Below are positions 34,701 through 48,900 of a stretch of 64,000 nucleotides of DNA, in pieces. Both the position numbers and the translations under genes were made by a program. The notes under the pieces were generated by a model. It was not told the DNA's origin, did not search any database, and worked only from the letters and a program-made list of their open reading frames with translations. The stretch comes from Forficula auricularia (lineage: Eukaryota; Arthropoda; Insecta; Dermaptera; Forficulidae): assembly GCA_024734495.1 (NCBI GenBank), contig JALMQS010000085.1, forward strand, positions 22,449,077-22,513,076, written 5' to 3'. Numbering within the stretch: the first letter of the stretch is position 1; each line of letters begins with the position of its first letter.

Positions 34701-36907
34701 GTCTGCCTGTCTGTCTAGGTTTTTAGTAAATATCTAACAAAAATACGCTTAACAAACAATTCTGACATGTCCATATGATTAGAGTGATCCAATTTTGATA
34801 GAGATAATGTATTTATGGTCCATTAGCGGTAGAGGAGAGGGGATTGTGTACGAGTATCTGGTAGAATTTAGGGTTAAATTTAGTAGTATAAGTAGTAGTT
34901 TTAAACCTGAGCGGGTCTTGTATGTAGGTTTGCCAACTTTGGGGCACAGATTTGCGTTAAATTGACTATGCGGGGCTGAAAAACGCGGGACACAGCAATA
35001 TTTTACGTTAAATATTGGAAGGCATGAAATTCGCAGAAACAGTAGAAGCATCTTTATTAGAAAAGTCAGTCAAATAAAGCTTTAGGTATACCAGGTGTAC
35101 AAGTATGGAATGCGGATTTTTTTCTCTAAAAAAATACATCTTAAATTCGGAATAATAATAAAAAGTGCTTGATTCAAAGTATGCTCCATCGCTTGTTATA
35201 CTTTTTCCCATCTTTCGGTCAATTTGTGAATACCACGCCAGTAAAAATCTTCCATTTTTTTGCAAACCATTCATCGAGGCATTTTTTCACATCTTCGTAC
35301 GAACCAAAGCGCTGCTCAGGAAGTGCGTGACCCATCAATGCGAACAAGTTGTAATCGGAAGAAGCAAAGTCTGGTGGGGTAGAACTTCTAAGCTGAGTGC
35401 TTCCAACGTTTCGCGAACCGGTTTTTTCATATGATGGAGAATTGTTATGGAGAAAAATGACATAAGGATGTTGTCTTCTTTGATATACTGATCGTTTTTT
35501 GAGCAAATCGATCAATTGTTGTTGGTTGCGTTTGGTATTAACCGTTTCAATTGTTTTCGTCCAACAATGCTTGAAATTCTGCATCTTCTTACCTTTTAGG
35601 CGGTTTTCGGTGTTCCTTGTCTGCAACATCGAAATCACCATTTTTGAAACGTCGAAGCCATCCTTCCCACAAATCTTGCAATGTAGCATGTTCAGCATAA
35701 GCTTCTCGAGGTATTCGGTATGATTCAGCAGCAGTTCTCTTCGAATGAAAGCAAAAAAATTATGTTGTAGGTGAATGCTCTTTATTTGGGTCAAATTTCG
35801 ACATATTGAACATAGCAAAACAATACTATGCTCAATTTATAACTTATGCGCGTTTGACACTTGTTGCTGGTGCAACAAAGTGCCATCTATGTCAAATCTT
35901 TATGCTACACACTGCATTGGTGAGTCATCTGTTTCTCAAATCCGCATTCCATATTTGTACACCTAGTATGTAGGTTTGACATCTTTGTTTCACAGATTTG
36001 CGTTAAATCAAATCCTGGACGAGGCTGAAAAACGTGGGACTCAGCAATATTTTGCCTTAAATATTGAAAAGCATGAAATTAGCAGAAAGAGTGGAAGCTT
36101 TATTTAGTAAAGTCAGTCAAATAAAGCTTTTCTGTATACATGGATACTTCTTCTTTTTATTCTTCTATATAGGCGCGAACACCTGTTTCTCCAACATATA
36201 TTCATTCATAACTCTGTTTCCATCTTTTCTTCGGTCTTCCACGGCTTCTGATCCCCTCGGGACGGTTTTTTGCCAATATTTTCGGGATACGGTCATCTTG
36301 CATTCTGTGTACATGGGCAACCCAGCATCCTCTTCTTACATGAACCCAATCGACTTTGTCCTGAAGACCGCTTATTTGCCTAAGGTGTTAGCTGCGGATT
36401 TTATCATTCATGGCTCTTACAACTCTCATCTCAGTTGTTCGGAGAAGCTGCTTTGCAACGGTTGTTTCTGTCCTGGACTCAGCCCCATATGTAATTATCG
36501 GGCGAACACAGGTCTTATATATCATCATTTTACTCTGGGCAGACATAAACTTATTTTTCCAAACTAGATTGGATAGACAGTCCGAAATTTTTCCTCCTTT
36601 GATGACTTGAGATTTTACTTCTTCTTTAAGGTTTCGTCTTCTAGAAATCTGAACTCCCAGATAGTTAAATCTTGGAACTTGTTCTATTGGACTGTTGTTG
36701 ATGACTAAGTTACACCTATGGGAAGCTATATGGATTCGTAAATATTTGTTTAATAACCGAATTGCAAGTACCAAATTAAATTTTCGCCGTCTCATACGAG
36801 TATAAACGGGACAATTAGCGCCCCACACACACCTTTAACGGGACGCCTCTTGCAGAACTCTACGCATATGAATCTAGGAATCAGAAGTGGGATAGGCGAG
36901 GTGGAAT

Positions 36908-36963
<56 letters not shown>

Positions 36964-39900
36964 TTTCTTATAATATAGGCTATTTACAAACAAAAGAGCT
37001 TAACAAAAAACTAAAAACAAAAAAAAAACATTTTTCCACAATTTATATTTTTTCTATATTCTCAATTACGATTTGGAGGTGTCGTTTTTTTTTAGGCCTA
37101 AAACAGAAATAATTAATCTTTAAATAGAAACTTGATTCGCTTTAACACGACTTTATGTAAAATAAAATTAAAAACGGCCTTAATTATTTTTTTATTAGGT
37201 TAATATTATAAATAATATTTAATACTTCGATTATTATATTTATTTTACAAGATCGTAGGAAATTGAATAAATAAATTAATCACGGGGGTTTATATAAAAT
37301 AAAGTGTACGTTACGTCACTTTAATTCGTCACAAATAAATTGACGAAAAGTGTACGTCTTATTTAATATACAGCTCTGTGATTGTATGATTTATCCAATT
37401 TCCTACGATCTTGTAAACTAATTAAATTATGGATACGATTAACCAAATATTATAATAATTATTATAATTATAGATAGTTATAATATAAATACAAATATAA
37501 ATCTATTTTGTATTCTTTTTGTAAAAATATCAAATTTTTAATTTGAAATTTGAGATTTTTTTTGGAAAATCTTTTGTAATATAATATTATGACAAAAAAA
37601 ATGGACCATCTTTAGTAATTTAATTGTAATTTAATATTAATTTATATGTACATAGCGTAGGTATATAAGTGTAAGGATGAATTATTATTATTATAAGCTA
37701 GATTTTTGGAATTCAGAGGATTTATATAATATTTGGTGTGACTATTTAATTTCCGTATTGCGGATTAAATACACAGGGTATATACTGGGCGCTGTGTGCA
37801 TGGTCTAGTGATTGACCTACCTCTATTAGCTGCAACGGAAGATCCTTCTGACATTGTCGTGTTTGACTGATGACTCACTTCCCTGGAGCTGTTTTGTTCT
37901 ATTAGACACTAAATTCAGTCCTAAGTTAAGGCCGGTTCACACGGATATTTTTCTTTTACTTATTCGTTGTTCGGCTAGCTGTCAATTTGGAGACATGGAG
38001 GGGTCGAAGAAGACTGTCTTACTAGCATGCTTGCTTGATTCAAAAGATAGGGCATGTTCTAAAAAACAAATTTAGTTACTTGGACCGGGCAGTCTACAGC
38101 CAATCGGAAAGCATTATTTTATCACGTGGATGACATGGGCATTGGCAAAATACATCAGCTGATATCACAGAACAGCTGATATTTTGCTTCTCACTGTCCA
38201 ACTCTTTACTTCAATGAATAAAGAGAATATGCCTTCCGAATTCGTCTGCGATTGATAATTTCTGCAATAATATTATTGACATCCATTTTTATTTGCATCT
38301 GAGCTGAAATTGAAAGATGATAGACCAGCTGTTTAGCTCAAAGCATGCGCGCACAAACTAGCGGCTAACTTGAAAATTTTCTGACAAAGCTCCGTGTGAA
38401 CCCAACAGGTTCGGCTTATGGCTAGAATGGCCGAAAAGCCAAAAAAAACCCAACAGGCAAAAAATCAGCCTGACTGAACTAGCTTTAAATTGCAAGTTAG
38501 GAGCAAGTAGCAGAAAAAGCCTCGTGTGCCCAAGCCTTTAGCCCTAAATAGTCCCGTCAAATTGTGCTCAAATGGGCCCCTATGGGGAAAGTTTTGGTGT
38601 AGTTCTGATTTTGTCCATATACCATATATGTTTTTTGGGGCGCTGAATCCAAATCTGACGTCTCCCACCAAATTTTCGTGACGCAACATTGTAGAAAATG
38701 CAAAAAAAGGTTTTTCGCATATAACTTGAAAGCTAAGTTTCATCTTAATTGGATAAATGGTGTACCGTGCCGCAATGAGGTTGAAGTTTTGAAAAACTGC
38801 AATTTTTTGCGTTTTTCTGTCATAAAATGAGAACCACTCATCCTAGAAACTTGATTCCTGTTTCATTCTCTAGAAAATCTTATTGCCATGATTGTTTACT
38901 TAGACTACTTTTTTGATAAAACTCTTGGATTTATCGATATCCAGCATTTTCCATCACACTTCTGAGGATTTGGATCATATCCTGTCATGGAAAATGCTAG
39001 ATATCTATAAATCTTGGGATTTTGACAAAAAAGTGGTCCAAGAAAACGCTCAATTAAATAAAATTTCCTAGAAAATGAGATAGGAATCATGTTTCTAGGA
39101 TGAGTGGTTTTCGTTTTATGAAGGAAAAACTGCAATTTTATGCAAACAAATTGTAGTTTTTCAAAACTTCAACCTCATTGCGTCACGGATTGCCATTTAT
39201 CTAATTAAGATGAAACTTTGTTTGAATTGTACCAAATGTTTTCTAGTTTAAAAATGTATAGAGTGGTCTTTGTCGAAAACGTGCTCCTTCATGGTCAAAA
39301 TGGGAAAATATCAAAAAAGTGCGAGTTTTTGGGTGATCCTGAGGGGGGCTGCCGAGGTCGAAAACTTTGCACTTGAGTCCAAACGGTTGCAGCAGAGGGC
39401 AGCAGAGGATGGTTGTCTTAGGGCAGAGGGCATTGAGTTCCACAGTCGTGGGGCTGTGATCTCAAATGACCTCGATCTGAGGGCAGTCTGGTGTCGCGGG
39501 CATACCAGGGCTCTTGATCTTATTGAAGGACCAGGGGTAAGTAGTTCCGCCAGGTAGGAGGGAGACCCCGATATAAGGACCCTATGGACAAACCTCAGGT
39601 ACCTAAACTTTAGATAGTTAGGAAGGCTGAAGCCTAATACCTCTAATGCTTTCTCAGAAACATGATCCATATGGCCTAGATTTAGGGCCCCAAAAAACAT
39701 ATCTATGCAAAAAATCAGAACTACCCTGATAAAAACACAACTGGTCTCGATTATGCCATCATTTACGCGAAACAAATTACACTGCTGCCTGCTGACGTCA
39801 CTTTTTAGTTAAACTGTTCTATGATTAAGATTAAATAGTAATTCAGAACCATCTGGTGGAGATCTGCCCGAATTAGGCGGCTATTTCTCACTGCACTATC

Positions 39901-42900
39901 TTCAAAACTTCGGATCTCTTAATTAGCGACGTTTGCAAGCAACGATGATCCTGGAATTCGGCAGTTTTTAAATTTATATAATAGTAAGGTTGAAATACCT
40001 AAATACCTAAACGAACTGTTCCATGTTCTTAAAGTGTTTTCCGTTGGGCGATTCAGTGCACACTTGCCGAGAGGGACCATACCAGTGGCATACGATCCAT
40101 GGATACTGTGGATGCGGCAAATCCCCAAAATTCAAAATGTCAATAGTATTTTCATATACCATTTTAAAAACTTTTTCACTAAATATTATACCTACAACTA
40201 ATCCATTTCGAGATATCATAGATTTAAAATTTACAGAACTCTTTAATCAAATTTAAAGAATATGAAGAAAATATTCCAGATCCCTGGACTATACATAATT
40301 CTTCCATTTCAAAAGAGGACAATCTGTACCCTATCATCAAATTAACATAAAAACAAGACATATACCTAAATATGTATTTAATATTTCTTTAATAAAAAGT
40401 ACAAATAAATTTGAAAGATATAAGGACCATAGTATTATATATAGGATGGGTCATGGAAACCGGACGTTTTTGGAATGGTCAGTACTCGGCAAGTAAGGGG
40501 GGTATAAATCTGGCGATGTTCGCATTCCAATTCTCTGATTGCACCATTCAGTGTTCACCATAGCGATTTTTGTTTTCACCCTTATAAACTTGCACTAGTT
40601 CACAACCAAACGATTGTCCACAAAGTAAAGCTTTCTCGGAGACTGCGCTGAATTTTCTAGAGAGGAATGAAGATGCCATTATTCTTATGAGTGACGATGA
40701 AGCTCGTTTTCATTTGAATAGCACAAAACTTTCATAAGCGAAAACGCGGTGCTCCAACTGGTGAACACTGAATGGTACAATTAGAAGATTGTAATCCAAC
40801 TCTCGCCAGTTTTCTACCCCCTTTACTTGCCGAGTACGGTCTATTCCAAGAACGCCCGGTTCCCGTGGCCCACCCTGTACAAGTACTTCACAACTCGCAG
40901 CGGAAACCTGAAAAAATCTAAATTAAATTAATTCTCAGTATCACGAATTGAATGGTAATAAAAATCCTCTGGATCAACAACTATTGCTTTCTACAACCCC
41001 CGGATTATCAGGGGATTCCGATCTTAACTTAGTAAGAATAGTCGATAAATAATAAATAAGATTAACAAGATAAGAGGAAAAACGCTACAAAAGCTTCAAT
41101 CGGGTAATATTCCACTAGGCCCAAAAAAGGGACAATTTGTTTTTACAGTACGTATGTTTCTTGATCACCCTCGACCCAGCGTTGGAATCTTAAATGAACA
41201 TGACGTCAGTATCCTCGTTCAGTGTGCACTCGAGTCCAACAGAAAACGCTTTTAGTTCCATCTGGTGCAGAAGCATGGATTGAGTCATAGTCATAGTCGC
41301 AGTATCTCCGTCGAGCCACTTAATTCATATCACGCTATTTACAAAAAAATATCTTCTTGGATATTCTAGAATTTTCGCCAATACTGGAATTAAATTGTCA
41401 CATTTCTTTAGAAAATATATATATAAAAAAAAGGTTGAAAGTTAACTAACAAACGTTACGAAAGGTTGTTTGAAATTGTTGAAAGATTCTGCTGTTGTAT
41501 GACGAGTATGAAAAACTTTGAAATGTTCTCCGAGGTTGATGCTTGAATTCGGTATTACTAATATACCTACGCAAATTTCCACCCAAGTTTATTTACACCC
41601 AAATTCAGGTATCCTCAACTTACGATCTAGTTCAGTTTCGACTAACAGGTGGTAAGTCGGATTTATACACGTTTTATACTTCAAATTGAACATTTTACAA
41701 ATCAAATTGAACTGTTAAATAATTTATTCATTGACTATTTATTTAGGAATATAATAATTTAATACGTATATATGTACATGTACATACATATAATTAAGGA
41801 TTATTTTTAATGAAAAAGAATAGTTAAATTATGTATATCTTCTTCTTCTTCTTCTTCTTTATTATAGGCTTATCGCCTGTTATCCGGTGAGAGAACTCAA
41901 GTTACAGATTAAAAACAAAACGCTTAAGGTATCAAATATTAGGGTTAATACATAATTAAAACAGAGCTACTGAATAGTGTGGATTTTACCGAGGGATGAA
42001 CCGCGACCTAATATCGTGTACACCTACTTCCACTTCCACTTTCATTTCAAAGAAGACTTCTTCTTTATTAAAGGCTTATCGCCTGTTCTTCTACACACGC
42101 CTCATGTCTCAGTGGAAGAGAACGCCAAGCTTTCTTTCCACCTCTTCGCCGGTCTGCCCCTAGGTCTCTTGGATGCTGGCCTTCCATCCCGGGCTATTTC
42201 GATTCTTCCGCGTTGGTTCTATACACATGTTCGTTCCAGTATGGACGACGATCTTTTGTCCATTTGACGTTATCTTGGATCTCACACTCTTCTCTGATAT
42301 CCTTGCTTCTTATTTTGTCCCATAGTGTTAGGCCCAGTATAGTATAGACCTTAGCGTCTTCATCTCTGTTGATCTTAAGAGCTGCTCCGTTCTTGTTATG
42401 TCGGCTCGGATCTCAACAGAGTAAGTCTTACAGCTGCTTTATAGATCTTCACCTTTACCTCCGTGCTCATTAATTTGTTCTTTCAGAAAATGTCTTTAAG
42501 GCATCCTGATATCCTAGATCTTACCGAATTGGTGGAGGAGTTTCTGTATATCATCTTCAGATTCATTAATAAGAACGGCGTCATCAGCGTAACAAACAAT
42601 ATTAATATCTTTTTCTCCTAAGTTGTAGCCTTTCATTCATTTAATGTGTGATATTAATTCATCGATGATTAGATTAAAGAAAACATGACTTAGGGCCGGT
42701 TGTATGTCACAAAGTAAATGCTTTTTACCATCTACCGTTTGTTAGTGGTAAAAGGCATTTACTTTGCGACATACAACCGGCCCTTAAAGAATCCCCCTGT
42801 CTTAATCCAGATAATGTTCTTATAGGTTCGCTGAGACCATTTTCCGTCATAATTTTAGTTTCGGTGTCTAAATTAATATTAGGGTTATAAGATCTGAGGG

Positions 42901-45900
42901 GATGTCCTTTGTTCCTAAGATAGTTAACACATCCTCTAAACGAACTCTGTAGAAGGCTCTTGACAAATCTACGAAGCATATAAAAGCGGGTTTAGAATAC
43001 TCGATGGATTTTTCAATGACCTGGCGGATAACGAACAGCGCATCTACTGTTGAGCGATTTCTTCTGAACTTATATTGTTCTTCACTGGTTTAAATAAGAG
43101 GTTCCAACTTATTCAATAAGATCTTTGTTAGTAGTTTTAGACTTGTACAAAGTAAGGTTATTCCTCGATAATTGGATGGGTCATTTCTGTTACCTCTCTT
43201 ATAAACTATGATTGTGACGCTGGTTTTCCACTCCTGGAGGATTCGAGTCTATTGGAATATGATTTTTATCATTATAGTAAGTTCACTGGCTAATTAGTTC
43301 CATTCGTATTTAAGGAGTTCGTTCGAAATTTCATCGATTTCTGGAGCTTTTCTCTTTTTAAGGGAGAGGAGTGCTGATATTACTTCAGAACTATTTACTT
43401 CGGACTTTGGTACATTGGATTCTGAGGTGTCCTCGTCATCGATAATTTGAACGGAATGGTCAACGTTATATAGATTAGTAAAATATTCCATCCATTGGTT
43501 CTTATTGATGTTCTAGATTTCCAGAGTTTTTCTGACATCTGCCTTCTTGCTTCGTATCAGTTTCAAGACATTTCTCTGTGAACCGTATAAGTCGCTTTCC
43601 GTTAAATTATATATGTATTATAATTCTAACATACATTTGTCTCGCTAAAATAATTAAAAATAGTGCAAATACTATGTAAATCTTGATGAATTACAATATA
43701 TATGTAGTAGTATGTATTACATTAAGGTTAGTTTTTAAATACTTCCCTGAACATGTATGCACCTGAAGGGGCTGCGTGAGCTGGAGGCATATTTCGGGGT
43801 GAAATAATTCTCAAGACAAAGCTTCCTTTAATATCTTTATTTACAAAAGTTAAGAATATATATACAAGTTGGTTTCGAATCGATACTAGTGCCTGTTCGA
43901 GGCCTCCACCATGTCTCTATCACTGGCACTGTTTTGGCTGTTGACTTCACTGCTTGACTGGTTGGCTCATCTGGTAGCTGTTGACTGATAACTGATCTGG
44001 AGATCCGTGCCTGGCCTTTTATATCAAATTCACGGACATCAGGGGGCTGTCTTCCAGACGTGGTAAATTTCATTGGTTGCTGCGTCTAGGGGTAAAAGAG
44101 ACGTCTGACTCCTCATTGGCTGCCCTTCTACTGGTTTCAGCTAATGACGAAGATTTGGGGCCTGTTGATTTTTCTGGGAGGTTACTTGAGCTGTGGGGAG
44201 GAGGTCACTGGCCTTCTATTGTTTGGTTGGTCGTTTGTGTGGGCTGGTTTGAATGGGACCCTTTGTGTTTCTGCGTGAGGGCAAATGAGTTTCCTGTTAA
44301 TTGCGTTTGAGAAAGAGACGATGTCCTTTGAGAGCCTGCCCTATTGATGCATTAATTGTTGTTGTCCGAATGTCATTAGCATGTCGTCAGAAATGCATCT
44401 GTTGATATTGAACAAAGGTCATCGATCGTCGCCACACACCTATGTACAGTTAAACAAAAAATATACATAAATATGTATGTATATAAATATTCAATTTATA
44501 AACTGCTTCTTCTTTTGCGGTATTTACGGACATTATCTTATGTACGAACGTTAAAAGAATTTTTTTTCAAAATACATTAAATTGTTCAATTTGAAGTGTA
44601 AAACATGTATTTTTCAACATTATTTTCATTCCAGCGGGTTATAAAAAATGCACACAAAACACCAATATTATACATAATGTGAAAAATTAATCAAGGCATC
44701 AGTCCGGGAACTTGTTAGCCAAACCAATGTAGTTTTAATTTTGTTCATTTACTATAATATATTTTGAAATCGTAAATGCGGATGGTCGTAAGTCGAGGAA
44801 AATGACTTGTGTGAAAACTTGAGCCTGTCTCTTTGGCATGGGCGTAGTTAGGGGGGCAAGGGAGGCTGTCCCACCTCTACAAATCGCATTGCCCCTCCTA
44901 GAAAAATCAAAACTCCATTATTTCGAGTCATTTCTCATTAAATTATTTCGATACTTCCAAAATTTGTCAATTCTAATAAAAAGTTAGTTGTTCTTAGTCC
45001 AGTCAGTGATTTGGTTCTAAAAAAAAGTGGTTACCTGGAAAGTTTACCGGGAGTTTTGAAAATGGGTAATTTGCAAGATTTCGATGTGCTCTTTCCGAAT
45101 TTTAACATTGCAACCTCCTATCTTTACCGTTCAGGCCGCCATATTGAAAAAAATGGCGCCTAAAAGCAGTTTTTTGACAATATCTCCTTTCTGACTAATT
45201 TTACGATAGAAACATTTATATAAAAAATGAAACTAGAGAAAATGTCCTACAATTTTTCTTTGTAAAATTAATAGTTTTGGCCTACGAGCGCCCCAAAAAA
45301 GAGGATTCGGATCATATTCTCTTCGGAAAATGCTAAATATCTATAAATCTGAAAGTTTTATCAAAAAAGTAGACCAAGAAAACCATCAAGTAAATAAAAT
45401 TTGCTAGAGAACGAGTTAGAAATCAAGTTTCTAGGATGCGTGGTTTTCATTTTATGAAGTAAAAACTGCGATTTTTTATAATTCACAATTGTAATCAGTT
45501 AAAATTAAATGTCACTGGTTGGCGTAGATGTATAATGGTTTGCGGCGCTCGTACGCCAAAACTATTAATTTTACTGAAAAAAGTTCTCTACATAAATTGT
45601 AGAGAATTCTTTCTAGTATCATTTTGTATATAAATGTTTTTATCGTGAAATGGATTGGAAAGGAGATATTGGTAAAAAACTGCTTTTGACCGCCATTTTT
45701 CCAATATGGCGCCGTGAACGGTGAAGATACGAGGTGATAAGGTTGAAATTCGAAAAGAGCACATCGAAATCTATGAAATTACCCATTTTCAAAACTTCCT
45801 GAAAACTTTCCAGGATTAGAACCAAATGAGTGGACTCTACTAATCGGATTACCGAAATTGAAACCTTGTGGTGGCTAATCAGCTGCCCCCTTAGGAAAAC

Positions 45901-48900
45901 TCCCTAACTACGCCAATGCTCTTTGGGTGCAAGTCCAGTTGTGTGAAAGCAGCCGTTGGTCCAGACAAAGAGAATATTGAAGGACAAGGATTAGAATATG
46001 AGGATGAGGATGAGGGAGTGTCCAACCGCCATGTTGTCTGAAAATTCTGAAACCCTAGGGTCTTTTTTCTTCTCTCTCGAATTGATTGATTCTCTCTTCT
46101 TTCCCACTTCTTAGACACTTCAAATTGTATTTTAGTAAAAAAAAAAAAAAAAAAGAATTATCACTTTGTAAAAATAAATAAATAAATATATAAATAAATA
46201 AATAGGACAATAAAATGCTAACGTTGTCTAATTTAATAAACATCCATGGCGATTGCTTCAATCCTCCTCCTCATTTCACATCCCCCCCTTCACTTTCCCA
46301 GACAGAAGGGAATATTGCAGCAATATTACATTGGAATTTTAAAGCTTGCAGGAACATTGCAGCAACATTGCAGCAATATTCCTATGTCCGCCTCTTTTAC
46401 ATTGCGGGAACATTGCGGCAATGTTGCCAATGTTGCAGTAACATTGCAGCAATATTGCCACTTCACTGTTTCCATTGCAATATTGCCTCAATGTAAAAAG
46501 AGGCGGACATAGGAAGATTGAACCATATTATATTGCAATATTAAACCTTACAGGAACATTTCAGCAATATTCCTATGTCCGCCTCTTTAACATTGCAGCA
46601 ATATTGCCAATGTTGCAGGAATATTGCAGCTACCGGTATATTGTCACTTCAATGTTGCCATTACATTTAAGGCTGCAATATTGCCTCAATGTTGCTGTAA
46701 TGTAAAAGAGGCAGACAGGAATATTGCCTCAATGTTGCTGTAATGTAAAAGAGGCAGACAGGAATATTGCCTCAATGTTGCTGTAATGCTAAACCTTGCA
46801 GGAACATTGCAGCAATATTCCTATGTCTGCCTCTTTTACATTGCAGCAATATTGCAAATGTTGCCAATGTTGTAGGAACATTGCAGCTACCGGTATATTG
46901 CCACTTCAATGTTGCCATTACATTTAAGGCTGCAATATTGCCTCAATGTTGCTGTAATGTAAAAGAGGCAGACAGGAATATTGCCTCAATGTTGCTGTAA
47001 TGCTAAACCTTGCAGGAACATTGCAGCAATATTCCTATGTCCGCCTCTTTTACATTATACCAACATTGCGGCAAAATTCCCAATATTGCAGGAACATTGC
47101 AGCAATATTGCCACTTCAATGTTGCCATTGCATATATTACTTCAATGTTGCTGCAATATTGTCAATATTGTGCAAGGTTCGCAAAATTGCTGCATTATTC
47201 TCTTCTGTCTGAGTTCTCTCTTTTTCTCTTTATGTCTGTCTCTTTCACTCACTCACTTTTTTTTTAATTTTATTTTCTAAACGTACTCTTATATACAGGG
47301 CATGTGAGACTTTTCAAGAAGACCCAGATTAGAATATTTCCCTCAGATAAGGACGCATATATATATATGGTAAGTGCAACTTTTAGAATAATGACGAAAA
47401 AAATTAGTCAAGCACTGAAATAGAAAAGAGATTAATAAGAGAAGTTGATAAATATTTATTTATTTTATTTTCAACGGCAAAAGCCTTAAAAAATAATCTA
47501 ATTATATTAAACGAGCAATTCTTGTATATTATACAGGGTGATTCACGGTCGATGGTATGTTAGACGTTTATGGAAAACGGAACGCAGTATTTTTCTAAAA
47601 ATTTAGCACCTAACATTTTCTTACCTGTTCTATCGATCTAAAATATTTTCAGCCTTGCGACGTTTCGGCTTCCATCGAAAAGTCCTAACAACTTTATTTT
47701 TTTAATGGGAACACCCCGTATATTAACACTTTTTTAGAACCGCCCTTTTATTAAAATACTGTTTTGTTAAAATTGTCCTATACCTATCTCTATCGGTTTT
47801 CGAGATAAAAAATAATTTGCGTTAAATATGGTCCAAAACATGGCCCTAATTAAACTTAAATAAATTAGTGCTCTCAATTCATGAAAAGTTAATATTTTGG
47901 TTGTAGTTTAGACAGACCCGACATATTTAATTTAAACCAAAAAATCGATTCCATATTATACAGGGCGTGCAAAAATTAGTATTATTTCCGTTATTTATAA
48001 AAGGGGTCAAAAGTTCGTTTTTTCAAATGAGACCGCCCGTATATTACTCAATAAATTGAAAGGCGAAGAACAATACTTTAAGACGATATTTCATGTCTCT
48101 ATACCTAAAACATCAAGTTTTCTTAATAAAGCCATTTTTTCATGAAAAATTACTTTTTAATGAATTTAATTTCAAGTAACAGTGGAAATATCATGCTTAT
48201 GACAGTTTGTTGACTATTTATAAGAAATTCCCAAATCTCCCAATTTGGTCCGTGTAAAATAAATAATTTCTTAAGAACTTCGTTTCAATAATCAATAGTT
48301 TGGGGTCATTTTGGGAAGTTTTTTTGAACACCTTCAATAAACTGATTATAAGTTACTTAGAGAAAATGCTGGATATCTATAAATATAAGAGTTTTATCAA
48401 AAAATGGTTCAAGTAAACGTTTAAGTCAACAAAATTTCCTAGAGAATGAGATAGGAATCAAATTTCTAGAATGAGTGGTTTTCATTTTTTGAAGGAAAAA
48501 CTGCAAACTTCAACCTCATTTCGGCACGGGTTACCATTATACAATTAAGATTGAACGTTGTTTAAATTCTATAAAATTTAATCTAGTTTAAAAATGTATA
48601 GAGTGGTCTTTGTCGAAAACGTGTTCCTTCATGGTCAAAATGGGGAAAAAAGTACGAGTTTCAGGGATGTTCAAAAGTGACCCCGAGGGCTGTTTTTTGA
48701 CAAGCGCTAGTACCGGTTCAACTTAACCAAAATAGATGAAATTGTTACCATTTTACGCGTAATTTAAAGAGCTTTAATTTATCTAATTAATTTATTTTTG
48801 ATTTGATAAGTCGTTTTAGAGTTATTCATGAAAAACTGAAAAAACTCTGAAATTTTCTTATTTTGAGGCGCATAGAGAAATTTCCACATAACAGATTTTG

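Noticed and set aside
46475..47280. Plus-strand frames rich in CNI/LQQY repeats
   Set aside because: They come from the ATTGC palindromic tract and have no conserved domain.
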